Made by a program: the position numbers and the translations under genes
Notes under the pieces: model-generated
Seen by the model: the letters and a program-made list of their open reading frames with translations, nothing else
Database searches by the model: none
Told to the model about the DNA's origin: nothing
Part shown: positions 7,855 to 8,100 of the stretch, piece by piece
Layout: each line of letters starts with the position of its first letter
How positions within the stretch are numbered: the stretch's first letter is position 1
Assembly: GCA_021838765.1 (NCBI GenBank)
Contig: JAKCCY010000117.1
Span: 1-8,100, forward strand
Source: Nitrospirota bacterium
GTDB lineage: Bacteria; Nitrospirota_A; Leptospirillia; Leptospirillales; Leptospirillaceae
Reading direction: 5' to 3'
DNA: 8,100 nucleotides

Positions 7855-8100
7855 ATGGCATCAGAAAATGGATTCCTTTATCGTGGCCGAAAGATAGCCC
7901 TGCTGACCCAGCACGGGAAGGAGCGGGTGATCGCCCCTGTTCTGGGTCCAGCCCTTGGATGCCAAGTGGAGAGAGTGGCGGGCTATGATACCGATCTTTT
8001 GGGTACATTTACCCGCGACATCCCCAGAGCAGGAACACAGATTGAGGCGGCAAGAAAAAAAGCACGAACAGGGATGAGTCTTTCAGGTCTCTCCATCGGG
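7855..8100 (+). CDS. DUF6671 family protein (N-terminal part, cut by the right edge)
   Basis: The first 82 residues of a protein whose remainder lies beyond the window. The frame stays open to the last base. The N-terminal pattern matches what I recall of DUF6671: LLTQHGKERVIAP (HGKE at 20-23), a central YDTDLLGTF (DTD at 45-47, GTF at 50-52), then IPRAG and an EAARKKA helix at 64-70 leading to GMSLSG. Family members continue with a SEGSFGPH-like motif and are a few hundred residues long; that part is outside the window. No biochemical function is established to my knowledge. The conserved polar and acidic residues hint at an enzyme or nucleotide-binding role, but that is only inference. The start is chosen by the purine-rich site just upstream; ATG 7825 would add ten residues. 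Confidence 0.72.
   Translation, partial: MASENGFLYRGRKIALLTQHGKERVIAPVLGPALGCQVERVAGYDTDLLGTFTRDIPRAGTQIEAARKKARTGMSLSGLSIG

Overview
The window suggests a chemolithoautotrophic or otherwise carbon-fixing bacterium of moderate GC. Its clearest content is a DAB-type inorganic-carbon uptake pair, followed by a large cyclic-di-GMP enzyme. The style (DAB pair, many-domain GGDEF-EAL protein, DUF6671) would suit an acidophilic iron or sulfur oxidiser such as Leptospirillum. That assignment is an impression from protein style only and nothing in the window proves it.

All supported genes lie on the + strand and are tightly packed. Bases 2-1300 hold the 3' part of dabB, a membrane proton-channel subunit related to NuoL/ND5; the gene is cut by the left edge. 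Two bases after its stop, at 1303-3840, comes dabA (DUF2309/UPF0753), with all four predicted zinc-ligand residues in place. Together they should form the energy-coupled, carbonic-anhydrase-like bicarbonate accumulator. The 182-base interval 3841-4022 contains a possible 68-residue peptide gene (3868-4074) that overlaps the start of the next gene. Bases 4023-7673 encode a ~1216-residue GAF-GAF-GAF-PAS-GGDEF-EAL protein. Its synthase and phosphodiesterase motifs both look intact, and its C-terminal helical tail resembles a CZB zinc-sensor domain that has lost most of its metal ligands. A possible 47-residue ORF (7692-7835) follows, then the first 82 codons of a DUF6671 protein that runs off the right edge (7855-8100).

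Functionally, dabB and dabA are one transcriptional and biochemical unit. The cyclic-di-GMP protein is co-directional and close behind, but whether it shares the transcript or any function with the carbon-uptake pair cannot be told from this sequence. I saw no rRNA, tRNA, CRISPR array, insertion sequence, convincing promoter or convincing terminator.
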